From: Parvularculaceae bacterium | GTDB taxonomy: Bacteria; Pseudomonadota; Alphaproteobacteria; Caulobacterales; Parvularculaceae | Direction: 5' to 3' | NCBI GenBank assembly: GCA_021776465.1 | Contig: JAJFFU010000113.1 | Location: 1-64,000 of the forward strand | Length of the DNA: 64,000 nucleotides | In this document: positions 18,201 through 26,265 of the stretch, one piece after another | Position numbering within the stretch: position 1 is the first letter of the stretch | Layout of the letters: each line of letters opens with the position of its first letter | The notes under the pieces: generated by a model | What the model saw: only the letters and a program-made list of their open reading frames with translations | Told to the model about the DNA's origin: nothing | Databases searched by the model: none | Made by a program: the position numbers and the translations under genes

Positions 18201-18875
18201 CATATCGATCTTGGTACTGGTGGGACTAGAAGTAGTGGAAGAGATGCCTGTGGCGTAAGTTTGTCGCATAGAGGTCCAGATATTATACGAGCAGATATAG
18301 CATACCCGACAGTAGTGGTAGATTTAAGTATAAGGTTTAAGGCAAGCAAGAGAAAATTAAAAACTGAGGGTGGAATTAGTCAAAGAACGGTTGATGAAAT
18401 TGATATTTCTGATGTAAGGGAGTTTATAATTAAACTTGATCGAGAAAGAGGGTTTAATTTTGCAAAAATCACATATGATGGCTTCAATTCTCTAGAAACG
18501 CTTCAAACTCTTCAAAAACTTGGATATGAGGCAGAAAGGGCTGCGTGTAACAAAGATACGTGGGATAACTGTCGTTCGTTGTGGTATGATGGGAAAATTG
18601 ATATTTTTGAGGACGAATGGCTACTGTATGAGATGTCAAAGCTAGAAGATAAGGGTGATTACGTAGATCATGGGGTTGGGGGGCATGATGACGAAGCTCA
18701 AGCTATGGCAAGAGCAGTAGAAATGGCAATTGAAGGATTTAAGCCGGATATAAAGCCGGATAGAGGTAGGCCAAGGCTTTCGCCGGCTGTCGTTAGGGTT
18801 CCAGGCGGTACACCAAGGAATAGTATGCCTAGGCCAGGTAGAAGACAGACAGGATTACCATTTTATTATCGATAA
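15276..18875 (+). CDS. terL: Terminase large subunit with two inteins
   Basis: The packaging motor ATPase and nuclease that pumps DNA into the prohead. The 1199-residue precursor carries inteins at 107-245 and 585-974; removing them leaves about 670 residues, normal for a large terminase. The Walker A motif is reconstituted only after splicing (SGLG then SGKS). Walker B is ACVVDEA, followed by a SSAGTED coupling segment. The nuclease domain begins HIDLG with the metal-binding Asp and continues to DACGVSLSH. Both inteins therefore sit in catalytic motifs. The start overlaps the upstream stop by one base. Confidence 0.93.
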   Translation: MKTLKDATTDIKASILARLAQLRKEEDELNNQLMLPDGYEKKIVWDHRPVSPIEFINGREFINDKANRIWPHVREDMEIVFSGYGSDGRLDYSPAVNNFFNVSGLGCLAGYTEIKMVDGGTKKIEDIVENKKEYIGKQIISYDEETDEFVRNKIVDAVYSGTKRMYCLHSEKGDIIHATANHPFFTKDSGWKRLDKLTIEDEIKLVDGFAKVVAIIDMGYDDDVYDLTMEAPYHSFIANNFVVHNSGKSVSCSLFVAYLTYWLHCMSNPYDYYDMYKTGNVPLMMCLAPTEQKARKIVYQKAYATIAAIDWFRDNNYAPDPRHKNQLIFYKSGFDVTKAAKRELTNLTPYLNIRFGSGKAQAVVGEDLYACVVDEACSPGGFELRNGVDRCEEIYETVDTRRISRFGEAGLNMFISSAGTEDRWLEKKVQSIEEWRVLNGITDKNSITEGMESGHRFYHRRRASFDCNPTYKDSPRFNYRVEKTTKKGAKIVHDLKIPLEFKSAMESDPEKFLRDICAIPTMAAQPYFTAWQRVLQNVNYDRVDPLPDNGEDNVMPVFTKEDGTIGAWDLLPPDFVGKEGMLYYCFPKNTPVIMSNFQRKDIQEIVCGDEVITHTGSKKKVLDTFSRHYKGEFVKIKTQGGHEFAPTNDHKILVLRKNKCMCGNSFHYPGCKHEKVKCEFREEVPDYSPEWIEAGDISKGDFLVIPKYNSDFIRNIDGFDLCPELAKLCGWFMAEGSYGKAKIKSGVKYYTLAFTLHEDEIEVAYDLYRCARLLEPSAEIWMKPHPSKKALAVRIKKVPRLIRFMRDHIGEYSHRKFISKDLMSASKDFHFEFLKSYLNGDGHYSHVVYDGGQHGHHTYGSTTSIKMCDAIRMLLVKYGFVPSEMKKTSKYVKNDGTNSDSYRIGIHGHKQHADMFGGNYDHNMNERLYGFNVGDYCYLPVREIERYYDECEVYDIEVQDDHSFIVSGGFVVHNCHIDLGTGGTRSSGRDACGVSLSHRGPDIIRADIAYPTVVVDLSIRFKASKRKLKTEGGISQRTVDEIDISDVREFIIKLDRERGFNFAKITYDGFNSLETLQTLQKLGYEAERAACNKDTWDNCRSLWYDGKIDIFEDEWLLYEMSKLEDKGDYVDHGVGGHDDEAQAMARAVEMAIEGFKPDIKPDRGRPRLSPAVVRVPGGTPRNSMPRPGRRQTGLPFYYR
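15594..16010 (+). other. Mini-intein in the terminase P-loop (139 aa)
   Basis: It starts with Cys in the block-A-like CLAGYTEIKM, has a block-B His in ATANHPFFT, and ends in SFIANNFVVHN with Ser as the next extein residue. There is no room for a homing endonuclease, so this is a minimal splicing domain. It splits the ATP-binding loop between Gly-Leu-Gly and Ser-Gly-Lys-Ser. Confidence 0.93.
17028..18197 (+). other. Intein with LAGLIDADG endonuclease in the terminase nuclease domain (390 aa)
   Basis: It starts CFPKNTPV, has a block-B-like GHEFAPTNDHK, and ends SFIVSGGFVVHN with Cys as the next extein residue. The middle has both dodecapeptide blocks of a LAGLIDADG endonuclease: LCGWFMAEGS and FLKSYLNGDG. 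It also holds a Cys-rich insert (CMCG, then HYPGCKH). It lies just before the catalytic HIDLG of the nuclease domain. The two acidic residues of the endonuclease motifs are intact. Confidence 0.93.
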
Positions 18876-18885
18876 GGGGAAATAT

Positions 18886-19161
18886 ATGATTAAGGTAAGA
18901 AGACTGCAGGAAATAGAGAAATCTATAGAAGAAAAGGAAAAGGTGGGTGAAATGCCAACAACTGGCAAGGTTGACGCTAAAACTGGAAGGGATATTTATG
19001 GTGCATACGTAACTATCCATGTAACATCAGACGCTCCGATAAGGCTAAATGGGCACTTTGAAGAAGTTTTAGATATGAAATTTACGCTTGAGGAGAAAAA
19101 CGCGAGAAAGCTTGTCGGGACCAGCGGGTTCTTGAAGCTAAAGTATGAGGATAAAGAATAA
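18886..19161 (+). CDS. Hypothetical protein (91 aa)
   Basis: ATG 18886 follows AAGGGG. The protein has an N-terminal Lys/Glu helix and a beta-rich remainder. No recognised motif. TAA overlaps the next ATG by one base, so it is probably translated together with the lipoprotein downstream. Confidence 0.6.
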   Translation: MIKVRRLQEIEKSIEEKEKVGEMPTTGKVDAKTGRDIYGAYVTIHVTSDAPIRLNGHFEEVLDMKFTLEEKNARKLVGTSGFLKLKYEDKE

Positions 19162-19742
19162 TGAAACGAATGCTATTAATAGTCCTGATCCTGGTATTTA
19201 TTCTTCCTGGTTGTCAGTTTGCACAGGAAAATCAGGACATCGTTCAGTCACTTGCTGAGCGAGATAAGGTGAGGGATATGGTGTATGAATATGCACCGTC
19301 CAGGTTCGCAGCATATAGGAAACAGCTATATCTGGAAAGGAAACGAGTGATTGATGAGCGCTGGGAAGTGGGACTAAAAATTAACAGCGAGGATGGTAAG
19401 ATTATTCTCAAGAAGGTGAGAGATTTGAAGAAGCTCTACGAGGAAAAGCTGAAGAAGCTTAGTCTTGCTATTGCTAAACAAGCGCTTGCCGAGAAGAAGC
19501 TCGACAGGCTCATCATGATTGATAAGAGGATCACAGAGCTTCACAAGCGGTATATGATGGCTGGAATGTCTGCAGAAGCAAGAGCGGCATTGAGGGACAA
19601 TATTATCTCTCTTGCCAATGAGGCAGCAGCAGAATACAGTAAAATGAAGAAATTAAAAGAAGAAATGGATAAGCTGAAGGATGATAATTCAGAACTCCAA
19701 GGAACAATTGATGAGCTTACGGGCGAAGGAGAAGAAGGATAA
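19161..19742 (+). CDS. Coiled-coil lipoprotein
   Basis: A type II signal peptide is visible: Lys/Arg start, hydrophobic stretch, and a lipobox LPGC with Cys at residue 18. The mature 170 residues are almost entirely charged heptad-like helix, a predicted coiled coil. It would be lipid-anchored in the host envelope facing the periplasm. Spanin o-components are much shorter, so this may instead modify the cell envelope or block superinfection. Neighbours overlap on both sides. Confidence 0.72.
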   Translation: MKRMLLIVLILVFILPGCQFAQENQDIVQSLAERDKVRDMVYEYAPSRFAAYRKQLYLERKRVIDERWEVGLKINSEDGKIILKKVRDLKKLYEEKLKKLSLAIAKQALAEKKLDRLIMIDKRITELHKRYMMAGMSAEARAALRDNIISLANEAAAEYSKMKKLKEEMDKLKDDNSELQGTIDELTGEGEEG

Positions 19743-20101
19743 TGCCAATCGTAGATGACACAGACAAGAAATCGAGGATTGCCGAGCTTACGAAAGAACT
19801 ATTAAAGCTAAGTAATGAAGTTGTGAAAGAAGAAACAATGGCGGGTCTGGAGTCAGAGGAGACGATTGATCCATTCTCTGATATTCCGGACAGCCTTGAT
19901 GTCCTAGATGACCACAATGATAAGTATAACAAGCTTTTAGAAGAAGTTATGACGGATGACCAACTCCAAGAAACAGAAGATAGAATCACTATGGCCGAGG
20001 AGAATAAGGGCGATTCTAAGGAATGGGTGGAGCTTAGTGTCGGTATTCTTAAAATTGCCAAAACCGTGTTCTTGGGTCCTGGCACTGCTGTAATCGGATA
20101 A
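19742..20101 (+). CDS. Acidic hypothetical protein (119 aa)
   Basis: The start overlaps the lipoprotein stop (TAATG). The protein is acidic and helical with a hydrophobic C-terminal 20 residues (ILKIAKTVFLGPGTAVIG), which could be a membrane contact. It is the last gene before an untranslated gap of 60 bases that carries the TGCTATTGTA element. Function unknown. Confidence 0.58.
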   Translation: MPIVDDTDKKSRIAELTKELLKLSNEVVKEETMAGLESEETIDPFSDIPDSLDVLDDHNDKYNKLLEEVMTDDQLQETEDRITMAEENKGDSKEWVELSVGILKIAKTVFLGPGTAVIG

Positions 20102-20125
20102 GATTAATCTAAAACTGATTACACA

Positions 20126-20135
20126 TGCTATTGTA
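20126..20135 (+). promoter_or_regulatory. TGCTATTGTA element, candidate phage promoter
   Basis: The identical decamer occurs at 20126, 40077 and 51121, each time in a short non-coding gap before a new gene or after a terminator. Its core TATTGT with an upstream TG could be an extended -10 for an altered sigma factor; no -35 box is present. Downstream is a gene led by AAGGAG. Confidence 0.4.
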
Positions 20136-20161
20136 ATTTTTGAAAAGGAGACCATATATCC

Positions 20162-20494
20162 ATGGGAAGCGAGAGAGTTTCAACCAAGCGTAGCTTTTAT
20201 GTGCCAGAATACATTTCTGCATCGCTTGAGGGCAAAAAGGAGCGAGAAGCCAAATCTCGCACTGCTGTAATTGAGGCCAGAATCAAGAAGGAATTTGAAG
20301 AAGGTGTCATGAGTAAGCAGGCATTTAAGCAACATGTTGATCATAATTATCATGGTCATGGTGTACGTGAAGCTCTAGCCGATGGATCGGTATGGGAAGA
20401 AAGTGGCGGTAAAATTTACAGGAAGCAAGAGTGTCAACGAGAGGTTGAGGCGGTGTTACGAGCGCTCAATAATTTAGATGAAGAAGGTAATTAA
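20162..20494 (+). CDS. Hypothetical protein (110 aa)
   Basis: ATG 20162 follows AAGGAG at 20145-20150. The basic helical protein has several Lys/Arg/Glu stretches and a His-rich HNYHGHG patch near residue 61. It is the first gene after the TGCTATTGTA element and leads into the giant mosaic gene 17 bases on. Function unknown. Confidence 0.6.
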   Translation: MGSERVSTKRSFYVPEYISASLEGKKEREAKSRTAVIEARIKKEFEEGVMSKQAFKQHVDHNYHGHGVREALADGSVWEESGGKIYRKQECQREVEAVLRALNNLDEEGN

Positions 20495-20511
20495 GGAATA
20501 AATAAAGCAAA

Positions 20512-23500
20512 ATGGCTAAACTAACTACTGGTGAAAACCTAAATGATTTGCTGTACGCTACGAGAATGGATAAGCGTCAAGCTAGAAAGGGTGGCGAACT
20601 ATCTTTAGCAGAAAAGCGTGAGGCAGAAGCTAAGCAAATCCGCAAGGTAGACGCAATGTCTTCTCCTGAGCGCAGAGATTATACACATATTAACCCAAAT
20701 CTTGTGCATAGAGCCCCTGATCATTCTAGAGACAACAGACAAGATGTTATCAAGCGAGCAGCTAATACATTCAAGCAGAGAGTCTCACAGGCTCTTGGCA
20801 AGGGTGGTATTGCTATCGATTTTGACGGAATTAAGGTAGAGGCAACATCAAAGGATCTTGCAGACGATAGTTTACAAGTAATTGATAAGGCGATTGTCAC
20901 CTTTGCTGTTAATGTTGACACTCCAACAAAACCAATGAAGTTTTTCGGTTGTGTAGATTATAACGAAGACAATGACCGTCACGATAAGTATGCAGTGCGT
21001 AATTTTGTAGTCACTGCAGATAAAAAGAAAATTAAATTTTCCGACGAAGGCTTGAGAAAGTATGCATCAATGGGAAATCTTGACCAGCACGCTTATTCGA
21101 AGATAGAGCGTAAACTTGTCGCATATGACATGTCAAATGAAAGTAGCGAACGCCACGCCTATCGTCAGTTAGAAGTCAAGGATGTAGATAGAGCAAGAGC
21201 TATTCTAGAAGATAATAGTTTTAGAGTGCATAGTAAGTTTCTTGGCCCAGAAGCCGGATCACTTGGTCATGTGTACGAAGTAGAAATGCTCCCCATGCAT
21301 TATGATGCCGTGAAGAAGGTGCTGGCTGGAGAGTGGAAAGAATACTCGCGCGATACCAAGAACGATGAGGGCAAGGCTTGGAGCGATGCTACGGAAAGCA
21401 CAGGCGACTGGTCTGGGCGCAGTAGAGAAAAGAACCCTGCCCCGCACCAGAAGACAAAGGGTAAAGAGCCTCACAACGCCCCACACTCAGACGAAGATAA
21501 AGCATTCTCGCAAGAGAGTGAAGAGCAGGGCAAGTGGCCTGGGCGTGCGCATGACAAGGAAGATAGCATGCTTCCTCCAAAGAAAGACGTCAATAGAAAC
21601 ACTAAAAATGACGAATTCGATGGTAACCACATGACGGATGACCGTACAGAGAAGGCAACTGAATTCCCAGGACGTACAATGGAGAAGGGCGTTGCTAAGG
21701 AAGCTAACCCAAAAGACATGCTTCGTTGGGAGCAAAAGAAAGCACAGATGGCGCCACCAAGCGGTGGGCTTGATACACTCCCTGGAGAGCCAGGCGACCC
21801 AGGAATGGGTGGGCCTCCAATGGAAGGGGCTCCCGGTGATGTGATGGCTGCTCCGGAAGATGGTCAACCGATTGAAGTGCTGGTTTCTGATCCGATGAAC
21901 CCAGGGCAATACATAAAACTAACATCTGCTCAGCTTCTTGAAAAATCATTACGTTGGGCGAGTGCTAGCAAAAAGAGAGTTGCCGCATTAAAAGTTTATG
22001 CATCTGATGATGATGACCTTGATGACGACGATGATGACGATGACGATGATAAGTCGGATGACAAGCCAGATTTTGGTGGAAGTGACGACAGCGATTCGGA
22101 TGACTCAGACGATGACAGCGACGATGATGACGATAGCTCGCCAGCGCCAAAGCCAAAGAGCGACAGCGGTAGTGACAGTGGTGATGCCGGCCCTGACCTA
22201 GATCCAGGCGGGGACGACATGGGAATGATGAGTGTCGAGGTTGGAATGGATCCAATGATGGACGATCCAATGATGAGTGACCCAATGGATTCAATGATGG
22301 GTGGAGGTAAGGATGACGCAGTGTGCGACATGCTAGAAGCAGCATCATTGCTGGTTGACGACCCTGAAACAAAAGCTAAGATTGAAGAATTATGTGCCGA
22401 CCTGAAGGCTCCAGATATGATGGATCCAATGGTTGGTGATGGCGCCGATGCAATGGGCATGGGGTGCGGAATGGATGAAGGAGCAGGAATGCTAAAAGAG
22501 ACAGGAGATAATAAGATGGGAATGGGCGCCGATTTCGGAATGGGCTCATACGCGTCTAAGTGCGAATTTTATGGTCGCACAGCATCTAAGTGGCTCGAAT
22601 CTCTCGCCCGAAAAGGTTATAAAGTAAAGACAGCTTGTTATTGCAAGAAGGGAAGTGGCGAGGAACACTACTGCCGTAAGGTAGGTTGTTCAAACAACCC
22701 AGCATGTAATATGAGCCGTGGTGTTGTTCTGGCACAAGCAGCGGGAAAAGCCGATATGCTGAAGGCCAAGAGCCATCCGTCGCCTGAGGTAAAAGATGAA
22801 AGTCGCACAATGGACGGAATGCATAAGAGAGATCATGATGGGGGTGAGAAGGTAAGACCCGGCGAGGTTTTTCGAAGCACATCTGATGTAAAGAAGAGTG
22901 CCAATCATGAAATACCTCACATGGAAGGTGTAGATCCTGCCCAAAGAAAAACTACTATCGACCCATCAATGGTTGAGGAAAGCCAAATGGTTTCTCCGGA
23001 AGCTCTGATGCAGTCATTGGTAGATCCAAATATGCAGGGTGGAACAAACCCAGCACTACAGCAGGGAATGGATCCAAGCATCCAAGATTTCAAACATTAT
23101 GATCAGGGATTTGGTAAGCAGGGTATTACAACATCTGGTACCGATAACGATCCTCCTACTCACATTGATCAGGCCAAGCGTCCTATGGATGGCATGACCC
23201 AGAGAAGTGGCGACGAGAGTGCAGAGGTTGTACCTAGTGAAGAAGCAAGTGATTGCAAAGCACCGGGAATCAATATCAACCCGAGCGAAGACATTGTAGG
23301 GCATGACTACGACCCTGTTGATGGAATGACAAGGAATAAGAAAATGACAATGCCTACAAATAGTGGCGCTACAAAGGATGAAAACACAGGAACGAGGAAG
23401 GCCAGCATCGCTGACGCTCTTCGCGAAGAAATTTCTGGCCCTGAAGTAACACGCAAGCACTTCACAAGAGTGTACGCTAAGAAAAAGAATGATGTTCGTG

Positions 23501-24999
23501 AAGAGTTTGAACAGAAGCGTTTAGCTCACATCCACCAGTACAACCAGGGGTTCATCGATTTCCGCGAAACCGATAAAAGAATTAAGGCTGAGAAGAAGGA
23601 CATGGAGCGTAAGCTTGCAGAAATGAAGCAAGTGGCTTCTGATCTTGGTCGTGAGACAGGTAAAGGGGGAAAAGAAACTAGCCAGTTTGAGAAGGGTCGT
23701 GAAAAATATCATGAGGATGACACTCTAAAGAATAGGTCTGAATTTGAAGACAAAGAGTGGAACAAGCGTTCTGATGAGAAAGCTGGCTGGAAGGGAAACG
23801 ACTCGCATAATTACCACAAGGAAATAAGGGGTGACGAGGGCAAGCAAGATTCCGATGAAACAGAGGATGACAGCAAATGGCCTGGTCGTTCGCGCGAGAA
23901 AAACCCATCCAGAGATAAGCAGGGCGAAACCCAATACACAAGCAAGGGCATCAAGCCTCGTGAAGACGAGGAAAAAGCCATGAGCGATGAAACTGAAGAT
24001 CCTAAGAAGTGGCCTGGCCGCTCAAGGGAGAAGGCAAAGAGCGTAAGCAAGGATGCCGGAAGTTTCATGTATAAGGATAGCGAATTCAAAATGCCTCCTA
24101 AGAAGGATAAAAAAAAAGACGATGAAGTAGATGAGTCTGGTGATAGCAAAGAAGCTGGTGCCGGAGAATTTATCAATGCAAGTCGTCATGCTTCTTGGGG
24201 GCGTCAGGCTGTAGAAGGAGCCGGAGACAATACATCGTATAAGGGTGAGGGAAAGGATGACATCTCTACAAAGATGCCTAGCCTTCAAAGCGATAGTGAT
24301 GTAAAGGGTGAAGGCCACAGCGATGAGCGTGGCGAACATCCGTTGAAGGTGAGTCAGCCAGATGAACGCTCTGTAGAGATGGATAAACATTTCACATCCG
24401 AAGGCGAATATCTAAAAAAAGGCCAAATGAGAAGTGTGTGCCCTGAATGTGGCTCGCAGTGGGACCCAGGTAAAACATATTGTTCTCAGTGTATGTATGA
24501 TGATTCTGTAGGTCAATCCGAAGGTGAATATCTAAAAAAAAGTAAAAAGGTAGAAGCCATTGATCAGGATCATGCAAGCGGGTCATACCGCAGGCACAGA
24601 ATTGATCAGCAGGTTGGGCGTGTAAAGCACCTAGGGCATGAGTTCAAGGGAAATGATGTTAATTTCTCAGCTAATCAGATGGCCGTTAAAGACATCTCTG
24701 ATGGAAGAGTGCCAAATGCTGGTACGGGCTACTCAGTAGATTATATGGTTGATAGAGTGTTGCGTGGAATGTCTACAAGAGATTACAATAACGCTAATGA
24801 CGCTTTCAAGCAAATCGTGAGCCTTGATGATCACAAATGGATGAGCGAGTTCCAGAAGCGCGATTTAGCGCAGAGAATGGCTGGATACGGGCTACGCGTT
24901 GATGAAGATGTTGTAGAGAAATGCCTCACTGAAGGTAATGTTTTTAATCAGCAACAGCGCGGAGAAAAGGACAGCTTGATTACAGCAAAAAAAAAGTAA
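20512..24999 (+). CDS. Giant mosaic protein (1495 aa), probable virion component
   Basis: No known enzyme domain is recognised. In order: a basic N-terminus and a beta-rich domain (to about 280); a low-complexity region with repeated WPGRxxEK-type motifs; an Asp tract; a Met/Asp/Pro region; a Cys cluster near residue 702 (CYCKKG); a helical segment; more WPGR-type motifs; and a CPEC/CSQC zinc ribbon flanked by two EGEYLKK copies. The zero frame ends AAA AAA AAG TAA, which includes a canonical slippery heptamer. A -1 shift would add a 29-residue Cys-rich tail up to 25085, just before the terminator. Its size and position after terminase suggest a virion or internal head role. Confidence 0.75.
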   Translation: MAKLTTGENLNDLLYATRMDKRQARKGGELSLAEKREAEAKQIRKVDAMSSPERRDYTHINPNLVHRAPDHSRDNRQDVIKRAANTFKQRVSQALGKGGIAIDFDGIKVEATSKDLADDSLQVIDKAIVTFAVNVDTPTKPMKFFGCVDYNEDNDRHDKYAVRNFVVTADKKKIKFSDEGLRKYASMGNLDQHAYSKIERKLVAYDMSNESSERHAYRQLEVKDVDRARAILEDNSFRVHSKFLGPEAGSLGHVYEVEMLPMHYDAVKKVLAGEWKEYSRDTKNDEGKAWSDATESTGDWSGRSREKNPAPHQKTKGKEPHNAPHSDEDKAFSQESEEQGKWPGRAHDKEDSMLPPKKDVNRNTKNDEFDGNHMTDDRTEKATEFPGRTMEKGVAKEANPKDMLRWEQKKAQMAPPSGGLDTLPGEPGDPGMGGPPMEGAPGDVMAAPEDGQPIEVLVSDPMNPGQYIKLTSAQLLEKSLRWASASKKRVAALKVYASDDDDLDDDDDDDDDDKSDDKPDFGGSDDSDSDDSDDDSDDDDDSSPAPKPKSDSGSDSGDAGPDLDPGGDDMGMMSVEVGMDPMMDDPMMSDPMDSMMGGGKDDAVCDMLEAASLLVDDPETKAKIEELCADLKAPDMMDPMVGDGADAMGMGCGMDEGAGMLKETGDNKMGMGADFGMGSYASKCEFYGRTASKWLESLARKGYKVKTACYCKKGSGEEHYCRKVGCSNNPACNMSRGVVLAQAAGKADMLKAKSHPSPEVKDESRTMDGMHKRDHDGGEKVRPGEVFRSTSDVKKSANHEIPHMEGVDPAQRKTTIDPSMVEESQMVSPEALMQSLVDPNMQGGTNPALQQGMDPSIQDFKHYDQGFGKQGITTSGTDNDPPTHIDQAKRPMDGMTQRSGDESAEVVPSEEASDCKAPGININPSEDIVGHDYDPVDGMTRNKKMTMPTNSGATKDENTGTRKASIADALREEISGPEVTRKHFTRVYAKKKNDVREEFEQKRLAHIHQYNQGFIDFRETDKRIKAEKKDMERKLAEMKQVASDLGRETGKGGKETSQFEKGREKYHEDDTLKNRSEFEDKEWNKRSDEKAGWKGNDSHNYHKEIRGDEGKQDSDETEDDSKWPGRSREKNPSRDKQGETQYTSKGIKPREDEEKAMSDETEDPKKWPGRSREKAKSVSKDAGSFMYKDSEFKMPPKKDKKKDDEVDESGDSKEAGAGEFINASRHASWGRQAVEGAGDNTSYKGEGKDDISTKMPSLQSDSDVKGEGHSDERGEHPLKVSQPDERSVEMDKHFTSEGEYLKKGQMRSVCPECGSQWDPGKTYCSQCMYDDSVGQSEGEYLKKSKKVEAIDQDHASGSYRRHRIDQQVGRVKHLGHEFKGNDVNFSANQMAVKDISDGRVPNAGTGYSVDYMVDRVLRGMSTRDYNNANDAFKQIVSLDDHKWMSEFQKRDLAQRMAGYGLRVDEDVVEKCLTEGNVFNQQQRGEKDSLITAKKK
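21376..24040 (+). repeat. Degenerate WPGR-type protein repeats
   Basis: Five copies of a roughly 20-residue acidic unit ending W/F-S/P-G-R-x-x-E/D-K occur at about 21376-21440, 21502-21567, 21637-21690, 23848-23915 and 23977-24040. DNA identity between copies is partial, so they are old repeats. Copies four and five share SDETED and KWPGRSREK and look like a more recent duplication. Confidence 0.65.
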
Positions 25000-25085
25000 A
25001 TAGCTGTGCAGGAAATTGCGGATGTAGTTGTACACCGGAAAAGAAAGACCCGGAATGTACCTGCAAATGCCCCGAATGTAAATAA
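24990..25085 (+). other. Candidate -1 frameshift site and Cys-rich trans-frame tail
   Basis: The zero frame reads GCA AAA AAA AAG TAA. The heptamer A AAA AAG (24990-24996) is in register just before the stop. After a -1 shift the frame runs 29 codons to TAA at 25083-25085, encoding nine Cys in CxxxCxCxC and CxCxCxxC arrangements, an organised pattern unlikely by chance. The tail ends five bases before the terminator stem. Confidence 0.55.
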
Positions 25086-25089
25086 TCCT

Positions 25090-25120
25090 AAAGGGAGGGC
25101 TTTCGTCCCTCCCTTTTTTT
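25090..25120 (+). terminator. Intrinsic terminator after the giant mosaic gene
   Basis: Ten-base-pair stem AAAGGGAGGG / CCCTCCCTTT with a seven-base loop, followed by a run of T. It closes the transcript of the giant gene (or of its frameshifted tail). Confidence 0.9.
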
Positions 25121-25132
25121 GTTGGAGAAGAA

Positions 25133-25729
25133 ATGATAATTGATATTTTTTACAAGAAAGCTCAAATAAAAGACATGTCGTCTTTTTTAATGGATTTTTA
25201 CAGTAGGGCTCTCTTGGATATCCAAACTGAAAGCGGCGGAGAATATGGGTTATACCAGTCAACATTAAGATTGATGGAGCAAAACCCAAATGTTGTTCAA
25301 GTTGTGCAAGATTGGGCTGGTGAGCAAGGTATGGAAACCGAGCATATGGATCAGCGGACTAGGAGAAATCAGTGGACAACAGATAATCCTTTCTATATTG
25401 GGGCTAAGCGTTTTTTTGCCGAAAAGGATTCTGGAGATGGGGTTTTTGTAGATGACAACGGTGTTTTAATAGAAAATATAAATAATATAGAAAATAATGT
25501 TCCAGTTAGGGAGTTTTCTAGAGAGTACTTCTACGATCATATGTTAGGAGATATTTTTGCATTATTTTACAGAGATAGTGCAATAACAGTTTTTGGTACA
25601 CCAGAGCCAGTAAAACCAAACGATTACTCTCATGATTTTTTAGGATTTTTTAACTCACAAGATGAAGTTGAATCTAATATGTATGAACATGCTGAGATGG
25701 ATGGATATAAGGATATTAGAGACGCATGA
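25133..25729 (+). CDS. Hypothetical protein with shared N-terminal motif (198 aa)
   Basis: ATG 25133 follows GGAGAAG. It begins MIIDIFYKKAQ, the recurrent motif seen on the 2H phosphoesterase and several neighbours. The remaining sequence is unrelated to those proteins, acidic and Tyr/Phe-rich. It is the first gene after the terminator at 25090-25120 and overlaps the next gene by four bases. Function unknown, probably virion or cargo. Confidence 0.62.
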   Translation: MIIDIFYKKAQIKDMSSFLMDFYSRALLDIQTESGGEYGLYQSTLRLMEQNPNVVQVVQDWAGEQGMETEHMDQRTRRNQWTTDNPFYIGAKRFFAEKDSGDGVFVDDNGVLIENINNIENNVPVREFSREYFYDHMLGDIFALFYRDSAITVFGTPEPVKPNDYSHDFLGFFNSQDEVESNMYEHAEMDGYKDIRDA

Positions 25730-26265
25730 TCATAGATAGATATTTCAAGCGCATAGCGCAGATAGATGTTAATGAGGACGAAGGACTTCAAGATGTGTTA
25801 AATTCTGTACAAACTGGGAGCCCAGAAGTGCTAGCTGACTACCTAGAAGATCATTATTCTCAACAGGCTCCGGATGTTTTGGATCTATTGCGTAGACAGC
25901 CGGATATTATCTCTCAATTAATCGCTACAATGGTGTTAGATACACAGGATCCGGGGCGGTATATGACATACTTGGCCGAGGCATTAGAGGATATGTTATA
26001 TCAAGCTATTAAACCTCATTATCATGGGCAGACTTGGTACAAAGCGGATAATATATTTTCACAAAATATCTCGCTAGAACTTGAGCTTTATTCTCCGTAT
26101 TTGGAGTTTGCAGGTGGGGAATATGTCGGAGAAGGGAAATTTCAATACGAAATACATACAAATGGAATTTACCCAGAAGATCCTTCGCTGATGTTAGAGA
26201 TAGGGCTGGCTATGGATGATAAAGGAAGAATACAAATAGAAGTATTTGACGTACAGGTATGGTAA
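25726..26265 (+). CDS. Hypothetical protein with shared N-terminal motif (179 aa)
   Basis: It begins MIIDRYFKRIAQ, almost the same leader as the 25133 product, after which the two sequences differ. The protein is acidic, helical in the first half and beta-rich in the second. It overlaps the upstream stop by four bases and its own stop overlaps the next ATG. The paired leaders suggest a common targeting or processing signal. Confidence 0.62.
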   Translation: MIIDRYFKRIAQIDVNEDEGLQDVLNSVQTGSPEVLADYLEDHYSQQAPDVLDLLRRQPDIISQLIATMVLDTQDPGRYMTYLAEALEDMLYQAIKPHYHGQTWYKADNIFSQNISLELELYSPYLEFAGGEYVGEGKFQYEIHTNGIYPEDPSLMLEIGLAMDDKGRIQIEVFDVQVW

